Positions 1 through 5,494 of a DNA stretch of 5,857 nucleotides are shown one piece after another. The DNA lies in the NCBI GenBank assembly GCA_030050125.1, contig JASIJN010000559.1, positions 1-5,857 on the forward strand, written 5' to 3'. How positions within the stretch are numbered: the stretch's first letter is position 1; each line of letters opens with the position of its first letter. The stretch comes from Streptosporangiaceae bacterium (GTDB lineage: Bacteria; Actinomycetota; Actinomycetes; Streptosporangiales; Streptosporangiaceae). A program made the translations under genes and the position numbers. A model generated the notes under the pieces. It made no database searches, was not told the DNA's origin, and saw only the letters and a list, made by a program, of their open reading frames with translations.

Positions 1-185
1 TGCGCCGGCAGGCCGGCCTCCCCGAACGCCATCGGAAGCACGGACTGACCCCGGCGGCGCCGGGCGGCCAGCGCCTCGTTCGCCGCCAGCGTGGCCGAGA
101 CCGGGTGGTCCTCGGTGCAGGTCAGGGCGGGTACGGCCACCGGCAGGGTCAACGAGGCCGCTGAGGCGGTCCCGGTGGAAGACAT
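1..185 (-). CDS. PLP-dependent aminotransferase, N-terminal fragment (class I/II fold, runs off left edge)
   Basis: Only the first 61 codons are present. Translating the minus strand from the ATG at 185-183 gives an uninterrupted frame to the window edge. It contains ATLAANEALAARRRRGQSV followed by LPMAFGEAGLPA. The pattern of a helix ending in ARRRxG followed by LPxAFGEAGLP resembles the start of actinobacterial class I/II fold aminotransferases, where this segment lies before the PLP domain and helps bind the substrate carboxylate. The lysine that binds PLP would be far outside the window, so neither activity nor substrate can be read here. The start is supported by a GGAG ribosome site 7 nt upstream (193-196) and by the lack of an earlier in-frame candidate near a Shine-Dalgarno. 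The gene is divergent from a LysR regulator across a 148-bp gap, which suggests it is that regulator's target. The family call rests on recognition of a short segment, so confidence is moderate. Confidence 0.62.
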   Translation of the reverse strand, partial: MSSTGTASAASLTLPVAVPALTCTEDHPVSATLAANEALAARRRRGQSVLPMAFGEAGLPA

Positions 186-192
186 GGGGGAA

Positions 193-196
193 CTCC
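193..196 (-). promoter_or_regulatory. Ribosome binding site of the aminotransferase gene
   Basis: On the minus strand GGAG (complement of CTCC at 193-196) lies 7 nt before the ATG at 185. This is normal Shine-Dalgarno spacing and fixes the start of the left-edge gene. Confidence 0.6.
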
Positions 197-229
197 AAGC
201 TGCGGGGAGGGGGGTAAAGACCAGGCTCC

Positions 230-256
230 TTGAACCCAGCGTCTTTTGGGTATAAC
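230..256 (+). promoter_or_regulatory. Candidate promoter for the LysR regulator gene
   Basis: TTGAAC (230-235) and TATAAC (251-256) resemble -35 and -10 elements of the housekeeping sigma factor, but the 15-nt spacer is shorter than the usual 16-18. Such a promoter would give a leader of about 70 nt before the ATG at 334. An alternative is TTGAAG (282-287) with a poorer ATATCT (305-310) at a 17-nt spacer. On the other strand, TATACC in the same AT-rich patch (254-249) could serve the aminotransferase gene, but I find no -35 partner for it. Confidence 0.33.
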
Positions 257-289
257 AACACCGCCCACCAGGATGTATCCCTTGAAGCA

Positions 290-312
290 TCAGAGCAAGC
301 GCACATATCTGA
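290..312. promoter_or_regulatory. Interrupted dyad, candidate second LysR contact site
   Basis: TCAGA (290-294) and TCTGA (308-312) are exact inverted copies separated by 13 bases. They lie 8 bases from the stronger dyad at 321-335. Paired sites next to each other are expected for tetrameric LysR proteins, which typically contact a recognition site and a nearby activation site. Five-base arms can arise by chance, so this is only a candidate. Confidence 0.3.
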
Positions 313-320
313 CGCAGAGA

Positions 321-335
321 ATAAGCTTTTCTTAT
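321..335. promoter_or_regulatory. T-N11-A dyad (LysR box) overlapping the lysR start codon
   Basis: ATAAG (321-325), CTTTT, CTTAT (331-335) form a perfect 15-bp interrupted palindrome with T at 322 and A at 334, an exact T-N11-A LysR box. Its right arm includes the first two bases of the regulator's ATG. A regulator bound here would cover its own translation start and 3' leader, consistent with negative autoregulation, and could act on the divergent aminotransferase promoter. The dyad is seen directly; binding is inferred. Confidence 0.5.
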
Positions 336-1242
336 GCTGGACACGCACCGGCTGCGAGTGCTCAGGGAATTCGCGGAGCGCGGCACCATCGCCGCCACCG
401 CGGCCGCGCTCGGTTACACGCCGTCCGCGGTCTCGCAGCAGCTCGCGGCGCTGGAGCGCGAGGCGGGCGCGATCTTGCTCGACCGGACCGCCCGCGCGGC
501 CGAGCTGACCGACGCCGGGCGGCGGCTGGTCGACCACGCGGAACGGATCCTGGAGCTGATCGAGGCCGCGGAGGCCGACATGTCCGCGGGCGGGCCGACC
601 GGCCGGGTGACCGTCACCGCGTTTCCCACGGCCGCGGTCGCGTTCGGCCCGGCCCTGGTCCGGCGGGTGCGCGCGAACCCGGGCATGTCGCTGCTGCTGC
701 GCGAGACCCAGCGCGAGGAGGGCCTGCGGCTGGTCCGGACCGGCGAGGTGGACGTGGCCCTGGTGGCGGACTGGACCGGCCGGCTGGCCAGCTCGGACAT
801 GGGGGCGCTGCGGTTCTTCCCGCTGGTCCGCGACCGGGTGGTGCTGGTGGTGCCGCGCGGCCACCCGGCGGCCGACCCGAGCCGCCCGGTCGACCTGGAG
901 CAGCTGCGGCACGAGCCGTGGCTGGCCGCGCCGACCGGGGAGCCGTCCCGGCAGGCCGTGGACCGGCTGCTGGCCGGCACCGGCGAGATGCCGCCAGCGC
1001 CCTGGGAGTTCGAGGGCCTGTCGACCGTTCTCAGCCTGGTCGCGCGGGGCATCGGGATCGCGGCGCTGCCCCGGCTCACGCTGTCGTTCGGGGATCACCG
1101 CCGGGTCGCGGTGCGCGAACTGCCCGGGGACGGCCCGGCCCGCGAGGTGTACGCGGTCGCCCGCATGTCCAGCGTGCGTCGGCCGTCGGTGGCGGTGATC
1201 CTGGCCGCGCTCGAGACCGCCGCCGAGCGCCTCGGCCGGTAA
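334..1242 (+). CDS. LysR-family transcriptional regulator
   Basis: This 302-residue protein has the usual LysR length and layout. An N-terminal winged helix-turn-helix spans about residues 3-62, with recognition helix SAVSQQLAALE (31-41) and the typical LTDAGRRLV wing end (58-66). A linker helix (67-85) mediates dimerisation, and a periplasmic-binding-protein-like effector domain runs from about residue 88 to 300. The hallmark VARGIGIAALP is at 237-247. It would act in the cytosol as a dimer or tetramer controlling the divergent aminotransferase gene; the ligand cannot be deduced. The ATG is chosen because MLDTHRLRVLREF matches the canonical family start, although only a weak purine run (315-320) lies upstream, 13 nt away. 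The T-N11-A dyad at 321-335 overlaps the start. The gene is convergent with arcA, with 7 bp between stops. The family assignment is firm; the role is inferred from position. Confidence 0.93.
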   Translation: MLDTHRLRVLREFAERGTIAATAAALGYTPSAVSQQLAALEREAGAILLDRTARAAELTDAGRRLVDHAERILELIEAAEADMSAGGPTGRVTVTAFPTAAVAFGPALVRRVRANPGMSLLLRETQREEGLRLVRTGEVDVALVADWTGRLASSDMGALRFFPLVRDRVVLVVPRGHPAADPSRPVDLEQLRHEPWLAAPTGEPSRQAVDRLLAGTGEMPPAPWEFEGLSTVLSLVARGIGIAALPRLTLSFGDHRRVAVRELPGDGPAREVYAVARMSSVRRPSVAVILAALETAAERLGR

Positions 1243-1247
1243 CCGGC
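1235..1247. terminator. Short GC-rich hairpin between convergent lysR and arcA
   Basis: GCCGG (1235-1239), TAA, CCGGC (1243-1247) form a compact stem whose loop is the lysR stop codon; a G-U pair could extend it by one. It sits where the two convergent transcripts meet, with only 7 bp between stop codons. No U-tract follows on either strand, so it would be a non-canonical and probably weak bidirectional terminator, or simply chance in GC-rich DNA. Confidence 0.3.
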
Positions 1248-1249
1248 TC

Positions 1250-2467
1250 CTAGGCGTCGCGCTCGACCGGGCACGTCATGCAGCGCGGCCCGCCCCGGCC
1301 GCGGCCCAGCTCGCTGCCCCGCACCGCGATCACCTCGACGCCGTTCTCCCGCAGGAAACTGTTGGTGGTGACGTTCCGCTCGTAGGCCACCACCACCCCG
1401 GGCGCGAGCGCGAGCACATTGCACCCGTCGTCCCACTGCTCGCGCTTGGCCGAGTGCACGTCCTGGGTGGCGGTCAGCACCCGGATGCCGGCCAGGCCGA
1501 GCGCGCCCGCGATCGCGCTGTGCATGTCCTCCGGCGGGTGATCGGTCACCTTGAGCTCCCGCGCGCCGCCGCCCGGCTCGATCGTGTAGGACGGCAGCAT
1601 GCCCAGGCCCGCGTACTTCACGAACACGCCATAGTCGGCCATGGTCAGCACGGTGTCGAGGTGCATGAACGCGCGTGACTTCGGCATGTCGATCGCGACC
1701 AGGCGGTCCGCCGCGCCCGCGGCGAACAGCCGGTCGGCGAGCATCTCCACGGCCTGCGGCTGGGTGCGCTCGCTCATCCCGACCAGCACCGCGCCGTCGC
1801 CGAGCACCAGGATGTCGCCGCCCTCGATCGTGGCCGGCGCGGAGTCGGCCCCGTGCAGCCAGACCTCGAACCCGCCGGCCGCGAACATCGGATGCCACCG
1901 GTAGATGGCCTCGTCGCTGACCGTCTCCCGCATCCGGGCCCGCCGCCGCATGGCGTTGACCGACACCCCGCCGTAGATCCAGCTCGAGGTGTCGCGCTGG
2001 TACAGCAGGTTCGGCAGCGGGGCCAGCACGAAGTCGTCCGGGCCGAGCGAGTGGAACGCGATGCTCTTCGGCGCCGCGCCCAGGTCGAGGATCTCCCGCT
2101 TGGTGACGCCGCCGATCAGGTACCGGGCCAGGTCATCGGGGCCGAGGGCGTCCAGCGCGGCGCGCAGCGCGTCGGCCGCGAGCGGCCCGTGCATCCGAGG
2201 GTCGAAGATCTTGTCGAGCACGTAGGCGCGGGCGTCGGCGATCTCCAGCGTCCGGGCGAACAGGTCCCGGTAGTAGTGCACGGTGACCCCGTGGTCGCGC
2301 AGGGTCCCGGCGAACGCGTCGTGCTCGGCCTGCGCCTCGGACACCCAGAGCACGTCGTCGAACAGCAGGTCGGCGGCGTTGTCCGGGGTCAGGCGCTTCA
2401 GCTCGAGCTCGGGCCGGTGCAGGATGACCTGCCGCAGCCTGCCGACCTCGGAGTCCACGTGGAACAT
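1250..2467 (-). CDS. arcA: Arginine deiminase
   Basis: This 405-residue cytosolic enzyme hydrolyses L-arginine to L-citrulline and ammonia, the first step of the arginine deiminase pathway. It belongs to the guanidino-modifying pentein-fold superfamily. All expected active-site residues are visible: D159 in [11 protein letters not shown]215 in IEGGD, H269 and D271 in FMHLDT, and the nucleophile C396 in the C-terminal [13 protein letters not shown]. The N-terminal [18 protein letters not shown] (residues 2-19) and the length are typical of the family. The chosen ATG begins this conserved block almost at once, so no longer form is expected. No Shine-Dalgarno precedes it; TAGTCT lies 6 nt upstream, suggesting a leaderless transcript. 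Neither ornithine carbamoyltransferase, carbamate kinase nor an arginine/ornithine antiporter is next to it, so the energy-yielding pathway is not encoded as an operon here. The gene diverges from dapE and converges on lysR. Confidence 0.96.
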   Translation of the reverse strand: MFHVDSEVGRLRQVILHRPELELKRLTPDNAADLLFDDVLWVSEAQAEHDAFAGTLRDHGVTVHYYRDLFARTLEIADARAYVLDKIFDPRMHGPLAADALRAALDALGPDDLARYLIGGVTKREILDLGAAPKSIAFHSLGPDDFVLAPLPNLLYQRDTSSWIYGGVSVNAMRRRARMRETVSDEAIYRWHPMFAAGGFEVWLHGADSAPATIEGGDILVLGDGAVLVGMSERTQPQAVEMLADRLFAAGAADRLVAIDMPKSRAFMHLDTVLTMADYGVFVKYAGLGMLPSYTIEPGGGARELKVTDHPPEDMHSAIAGALGLAGIRVLTATQDVHSAKREQWDDGCNVLALAPGVVVAYERNVTTNSFLRENGVEVIAVRGSELGRGRGGPRCMTCPVERDA

Positions 2468-2490
2468 GGCACCAGACTAGGCTGCCGCCC
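2468..2490. promoter_or_regulatory. Shared bidirectional promoter of arcA and dapE, both apparently leaderless
   Basis: Only 23 bp separate the two start codons. On the plus strand TAGGCT (2478-2483) lies 7 nt before the dapE GTG. On the minus strand TAGTCT (2479-2474) lies 6 nt before the arcA ATG. Both fit the actinobacterial -10 pattern TANNNT placed so that transcription would start at the initiation codon itself, and neither gene has a recognisable Shine-Dalgarno. The two hexamers overlap by the TA at 2478-2479, centred on the palindrome CTAG. No convincing -35 is seen on either side; each -35 would lie inside the opposing gene. The arrangement is seen directly; promoter activity is inferred. 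Confidence 0.6.
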
Positions 2491-3549
2491 GTGGATCTCG
2501 ATCTTTCGATCGGCGCGCCGGCCCTGACCGCCCAGCTCGTGGACGCCGAGTCGGTCAGCGGCAACGAGAAGCCGCTGGCCGACGCGATCGACGCGGCCCT
2601 GCGCCGGCTGCCCCACCTGAGCGTGCACCGGGACGGCAACGCGCTGATCGCGCGCACGACGCTCGGCCGCGACCAGCGGGTGGTGCTCGCCGGGCACATC
2701 GACACCGTGCCCGTGGCGGGCAACGTGCCTTCGCGTATTGAACGCGACGTCCTGTATGGATGTGGATCCAGTGACATGAAGTCCGGTGTCGCGGTCCAGT
2801 TGCGCGTCGCGGCCCAGGTTCCCGATCCTCGCGTGGACCTGACCCTCGTCTTCTACGACTGCGAGGAGGTCGAGTCGGAGCGTAACGGACTGCTGCGGGT
2901 CAGCCGGAACAGTCCAGAGCTCCTGGCCGGTGACCTTGCCGTGCTCATGGAGCCGACCGGGGGAGTGGTCGAGGGCGGGTGCCAGGGCACGCTGCGCGCG
3001 CAGGTGCGCGTCCGGGGCAGGCGTGCGCACAGCGCCCGGTCGTGGACGGGGGTCAACGCGATCCATGAGGCGGGCGGGATCCTCGACGTGCTGCGGGCGT
3101 ATCGGGCGCGCGAGCCCGAGGTGGACGGGCTTATCTACCACGAGGGGCTGAACGCCGTGTCGATCAGCGGCGGAGTGGCCGGGAACGTGATTCCCGACGA
3201 GTGCGTGGTCACGGTCAACTACCGGTTCGCGCCGGACCGCTCGGCCGCCGACGCCGAGGCCTACCTGCGTTCGCTGTTCGACCGGTGGGAGGTCGAGATC
3301 ACCGACTCGGCCGGCGGGGCCCGGCCCGGGCTGTCGCAGCCCGCGGCGGCGGCCTTCGTGACCGCGATCGGCGGCACGCCGCGGGCCAAGCTCGGCTGGA
3401 CCGACGTGGCCAGGTTCGCCGCGCTCGGGATCGCGGCGGTCAACTACGGCCCGGGCGACCCGCAGCTCGCGCACCGCGCCGACGAGCACGTGCCCCTGGC
3501 CGCCATCGCCGACTGCGAGTCGCGCATGCTCGCCTGGCTCGCCCCCTGA
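2491..3549 (+). CDS. dapE: Succinyl-diaminopimelate desuccinylase (M20 metallopeptidase family)
   Basis: This 352-residue cytosolic di-zinc hydrolase converts N-succinyl-LL-2,6-diaminopimelate to LL-diaminopimelate and succinate, supplying lysine and peptidoglycan cross-links. Metal and catalytic residues appear in order: H69 and D71 in AGHIDTVP, bridging D95 in SSDMKSG, E125/E126 in YDCEEVE (general base and ligand), E154 in MEPT, and H328 in LAHRADEHVP. The dimerisation or lid domain spans about 165-285 and contains RAHSARSW (178-185) and GGVAGNVIPDECVVTVNYRF (227-246), close to Gram-positive DapE. The GTG start is chosen because the following LTAQLVD and KPLADAI align with the usual DapE N-terminus. 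It has no Shine-Dalgarno but a TAGGCT at -13, implying leaderless translation. M20 relatives include N-acetylornithine and N-acyl-citrulline deacylases, a possible link to arcA, but the motifs favour DapE. Residues 79-160 use markedly more A/T-ending codons than the rest. Confidence 0.92.
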   Translation: MDLDLSIGAPALTAQLVDAESVSGNEKPLADAIDAALRRLPHLSVHRDGNALIARTTLGRDQRVVLAGHIDTVPVAGNVPSRIERDVLYGCGSSDMKSGVAVQLRVAAQVPDPRVDLTLVFYDCEEVESERNGLLRVSRNSPELLAGDLAVLMEPTGGVVEGGCQGTLRAQVRVRGRRAHSARSWTGVNAIHEAGGILDVLRAYRAREPEVDGLIYHEGLNAVSISGGVAGNVIPDECVVTVNYRFAPDRSAADAEAYLRSLFDRWEVEITDSAGGARPGLSQPAAAAFVTAIGGTPRAKLGWTDVARFAALGIAAVNYGPGDPQLAHRADEHVPLAAIADCESRMLAWLAP

Positions 3550-3560
3550 CTACTCGGGCG
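3540..3560. terminator. Weak hairpin over the abutting stop codons of dapE and the HtrA-like gene
   Basis: CGCCC (3540-3544) can pair with GGGCG (3556-3560) around an 11-base loop containing both stop codons, TGA (3547-3549) and the complement of TAG (3550-3552). The stem is short and lacks a U-tract, so it is a poor terminator on its own. It is the only dyad I see at a junction with no intergenic space. Confidence 0.2.
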
Positions 3561-5229
3561 GCGCCTCGATCAGGTTCACGTTCTGGACGTGCTGACGGCC
3601 GGAGGTGTCGATCCAGGTCACCGCCACGCTGTCGCCGGGTCGGAAGTTCTGCAGGATGGCGGTCAGCGAGTCCGGCGAGCTCACCGCACGGCCGTTCACG
3701 GCCGTGATCACGTCACCGGCGGTGATCCCGGCGGACTCGGCCGGCGTGCCGCACAGGTCGCCGAGCACCAGCGTGCCGCTGCCGGTCGGGGCGATCTGCT
3801 GCGGGACCCCGGCGTTCTGGTCGTTGACCATGCACGCGATGCTGGCGCCGGGCGAGCCGGGGAATTGCTGCATCTCGAGCTGCTGCTGCTGCTGCGGGCT
3901 GCTCGCGCTGCTGGCCTGCTTCGACGGCACCAGCACGCCGAGGAAGCCGGTGGCGCCGATCTTGACGTTCGCGCTGGCCTTGCCGCTGATGATCTGGCGG
4001 GCGATGCTCACCGCCTTGTTGATCGGGATGGCGAAGCCGACGTCGGCGGACTGGCTGCCGAAGCTGCCCGACGACGCGGCCGTGTCCATGCCGATGACCT
4101 TGTTGTCGGTGCTGACCAGCGGGCCGCCGGAGTCGCCCTCCACGATGTTCGCGCTGGTCTGCAGCATGCCGTGCAGGGTCTCGCTGCCGCCGAGGTCGTC
4201 GCTGGCGGTGATGGTCTGGTTCAGGTTGGTGATGGAGCCGGTGACCACGGCCGGCTTGCCGCCCGCGCCCTCGGCGTTGCCGATCGCGATCACCCCGTCA
4301 CCGATCTTGACGGTGGAGGAGTTGCCCAGCGGGACCGTCTGGAGCCCGGACGCGCCCTCCATCTGGATCACCGAGACGTCGTCGGTCTTGTCGTAGCCGA
4401 GCCACTTGGCGTTGTACTTCTGGCCGTTGGAGACCAGGGTCGCGGTCAGGCCGGTGGTCTGGTCGATGACGTGGTTGTTGGTCAGCACCAGGCCGTTCTT
4501 GCTGATCACCATGCCCGTGGCCTCGGCCGTGCCGCCCAGGTACTGCAGGCTGCTCTGGATGTCGACCACCCCGGGCTCGACGGCGTTGACGGCGTTCTGC
4601 TCCTGGGCGCTGCTGACGCCGCTGCCGTTGCCGTTACCGCTGCCGTTGCCGCCGAAGATGCCGCCGGGGTTGAAGCCGTTTCCGGAGTTCGGGTTCACGG
4701 GCGAGCCGGCGCTGGGCGAGTTGTTGGACGCCGACGCGGAGTGGTCGAGCGCGGCGACCGCGCCGGCGCCGATTCCGGCGGCCAGCGCGGCCACGACCAG
4801 GTACACGAGGAAGCCCCGGGCCCGGCCCGGGCGCGGCCCCTGCTGGATGTAGTCCGCCGGGTGGCCGTAGCCGCCGCCGTAGCCGCCATAGCCGTACCCC
4901 CCGCCGCCCGGCTGGCCGTAGCCGGGAGACTGGCCGTAGCCGCCGCCGGGCTGATCGTGGGCCCCGCCGTAGCCGGGCTGACCGTACCCGCCCGGCTGGC
5001 CCGCTGCCCCGGGCTGACCGTAGGCTCCGGGCCCGCCGTAGCCGGGCTGGCCTGGCGCGCCGCGATAGCCGCCTATCGGGGCGGTGTCGCCCGGCTGTCC
5101 TGGCTCGGCGGCAGGCGGCGACGACCCGGGGCCGCCCGCCTGTGGCGGTCCGGCGTCGTCGGACGGCGCCGACCAGGGGCCCACGTACTCGGGCTGCTGG
5201 TTGTCGCCGCCGCTCTGCTCTTCGCGCAT
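3550..5229 (-). CDS. Membrane-anchored HtrA/DegP-type serine protease (S1C) with C-terminal PDZ domain
   Basis: This 559-residue protein is a likely envelope quality-control protease facing outward. Residues 1-138 form a cytosolic low-complexity tail rich in Gly, Tyr, Pro and Gln. One transmembrane helix follows (about 139-161, GFLVYLVVAALAAGIGAGAV), then a Ser/Gly/Asn linker (about 162-207). The trypsin-like domain spans about 208-425 and has the full triad: H253 in LTNNHVI, D284 in TDDVSVIQ, S367 in EGDSGGP. A single PDZ domain runs from about 427 (GFLGVLVPS) to the end, with GTPAESAGITAGDVITAVNG at 494-513. It carries an extra segment of roughly 45 residues after its first strand, including five glutamines (446-450). 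The only two cysteines, C466 and C493, flank the end of this segment. The ATG is preceded by GAGGTGA with 7-nt spacing. The intact triad supports activity; substrates are unknown. A specific paralogue name (degP, pepD, htrA) cannot be assigned. Confidence 0.93.
   Translation of the reverse strand: MREEQSGGDNQQPEYVGPWSAPSDDAGPPQAGGPGSSPPAAEPGQPGDTAPIGGYRGAPGQPGYGGPGAYGQPGAAGQPGGYGQPGYGGAHDQPGGGYGQSPGYGQPGGGGYGYGGYGGGYGHPADYIQQGPRPGRARGFLVYLVVAALAAGIGAGAVAALDHSASASNNSPSAGSPVNPNSGNGFNPGGIFGGNGSGNGNGSGVSSAQEQNAVNAVEPGVVDIQSSLQYLGGTAEATGMVISKNGLVLTNNHVIDQTTGLTATLVSNGQKYNAKWLGYDKTDDVSVIQMEGASGLQTVPLGNSSTVKIGDGVIAIGNAEGAGGKPAVVTGSITNLNQTITASDDLGGSETLHGMLQTSANIVEGDSGGPLVSTDNKVIGMDTAASSGSFGSQSADVGFAIPINKAVSIARQIISGKASANVKIGATGFLGVLVPSKQASSASSPQQQQQLEMQQFPGSPGASIACMVNDQNAGVPQQIAPTGSGTLVLGDLCGTPAESAGITAGDVITAVNGRAVSSPDSLTAILQNFRPGDSVAVTWIDTSGRQHVQNVNLIEAPPE
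3880..3894. repeat. (CTG)5 / (CAG)5 trinucleotide run coding five glutamines
   Basis: Five consecutive CTG units on the plus strand are read as five CAG codons (Q446-Q450) of the HtrA-like protease on the minus strand. The run lies in the insertion within its PDZ domain. Identical codons in tandem allow slippage that changes length without breaking the frame. Confidence 0.7.
4861..5073 (-). repeat. Degenerate tandem repeat coding the Gly/Tyr/Pro/Gln-rich tail of the protease
   Basis: Residues 53-123 of the protease are built from variants of YGQPG and GYGG. At DNA level the plus strand shows recurring GCCGTAGCC and CTGACCGTA units. Units differ in length and codon choice, so the repeat is old rather than a fresh expansion. 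Such tails are common before the membrane helix in actinobacterial HtrA and related envelope proteins, and are predicted to be disordered. Confidence 0.75.
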
Positions 5230-5236
5230 TACTCCC

Positions 5237-5243
5237 TCACCTC
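5237..5243 (-). promoter_or_regulatory. Ribosome binding site of the HtrA-like protease gene
   Basis: On the minus strand GAGGTGA (complement of TCACCTC at 5237-5243) ends 7 nt before the ATG at 5229. It is a near-ideal Shine-Dalgarno and decides the start of the protease. Unlike arcA and dapE, this gene has a conventional leadered start. Confidence 0.75.
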
Positions 5244-5484
5244 TGCCCCGAAGCCAGCGTACTTTCCGTCAGTCGCCGCCGGGAACCGGGCGACGGGCCC
5301 GTCCGCGGACATGTCCCGGCACAGCTTTCAGTAAGCACCATCGATCTGGACGTTGCCTGAATGCCCACTGAGGATTCCCCGCTGTGCTGCGCGTCATTCG
5401 TCCTTCGCGTCTCCGGCCGGCGATGCATGGCTAGCCTACAGTCAAGAAGCGATATATCTTAAGTGTTGGATGTGCCTGCGACCT

Positions 5485-5489
5485 AGGAG
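5485..5489 (+). promoter_or_regulatory. Ribosome binding site of the right-edge membrane protein gene
   Basis: AGGAG at 5485-5489 sits 5 nt before the ATG at 5495. This supports a real gene start for the frame that continues to the right edge. Confidence 0.65.
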
Positions 5490-5494
5490 CAAAG

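Larger units (their letters stand above)
5230..5494. other. Divergent intergenic region between the HtrA-like gene and the right-edge membrane protein gene
   Basis: This 265-bp gap must hold promoters for both divergent genes, but none is clear. For the protease, TACGCT (5261-5256, minus) has the TANNNT form and lies near the ribosome site, with only a poor TTCCCG 18 nt upstream. For the right-hand gene, TATATC (5453-5458) or TAGCCT (5432-5437) could be a -10; neither has a good -35. A TTGACT on the minus strand (5445-5440) lacks a -10 at normal spacing. Two perfect 8-bp palindromes, GGCTAGCC (5429-5436) and GATATATC (5451-5458), stand 14 bp apart and could be operator halves. No open frame with coding character or RNA gene is apparent. 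Confidence 0.4.

Noticed and set aside
246..1253. Long open frame (335 codons) overlapping the LysR gene in another plus-strand frame
   Set aside because: Its product is arginine/glycine/proline-rich with no domain. The overlapping frame encodes a full LysR protein, and open alternative frames are expected in DNA this GC-rich.
2398..3489. Open frame of 363 codons antisense to dapE
   Set aside because: It has no recognisable domain, and it lies against a gene with every M20 metal ligand in order.
4619..4652. Short repeat GCCGTTGCCGTTACCG as a possible intergenic or mobile repeat
   Set aside because: It lies within the protease gene and simply encodes the Gly/Asn/Ser linker after the membrane helix.
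5282..5303. ECF-like GGAAC ... CGTC on the plus strand
   Set aside because: The spacer is only 13 nt and the site is over 190 bp from the downstream gene.
3589..5334. Open frame of 581 codons antisense to the HtrA-like protease
   Set aside because: The translation is low-complexity Val/Ala/Gly/Arg without motifs, while the opposite strand has a complete protease with catalytic triad, membrane helix and a good ribosome site. It is a GC-bias shadow.
5349..5378. Extracytoplasmic-function sigma promoter (GGAAT ... CGTC, minus) upstream of the protease
   Set aside because: The spacer is 21 nt, longer than usual for SigE- or SigR-type promoters, although such control would be plausible for an HtrA gene.
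5423..5445. TTGACT on the minus strand as -35 of the protease promoter
   Set aside because: At 17-nt spacing the expected -10 position reads CGCCGG, which is not a -10; the leader would also exceed 180 nt.
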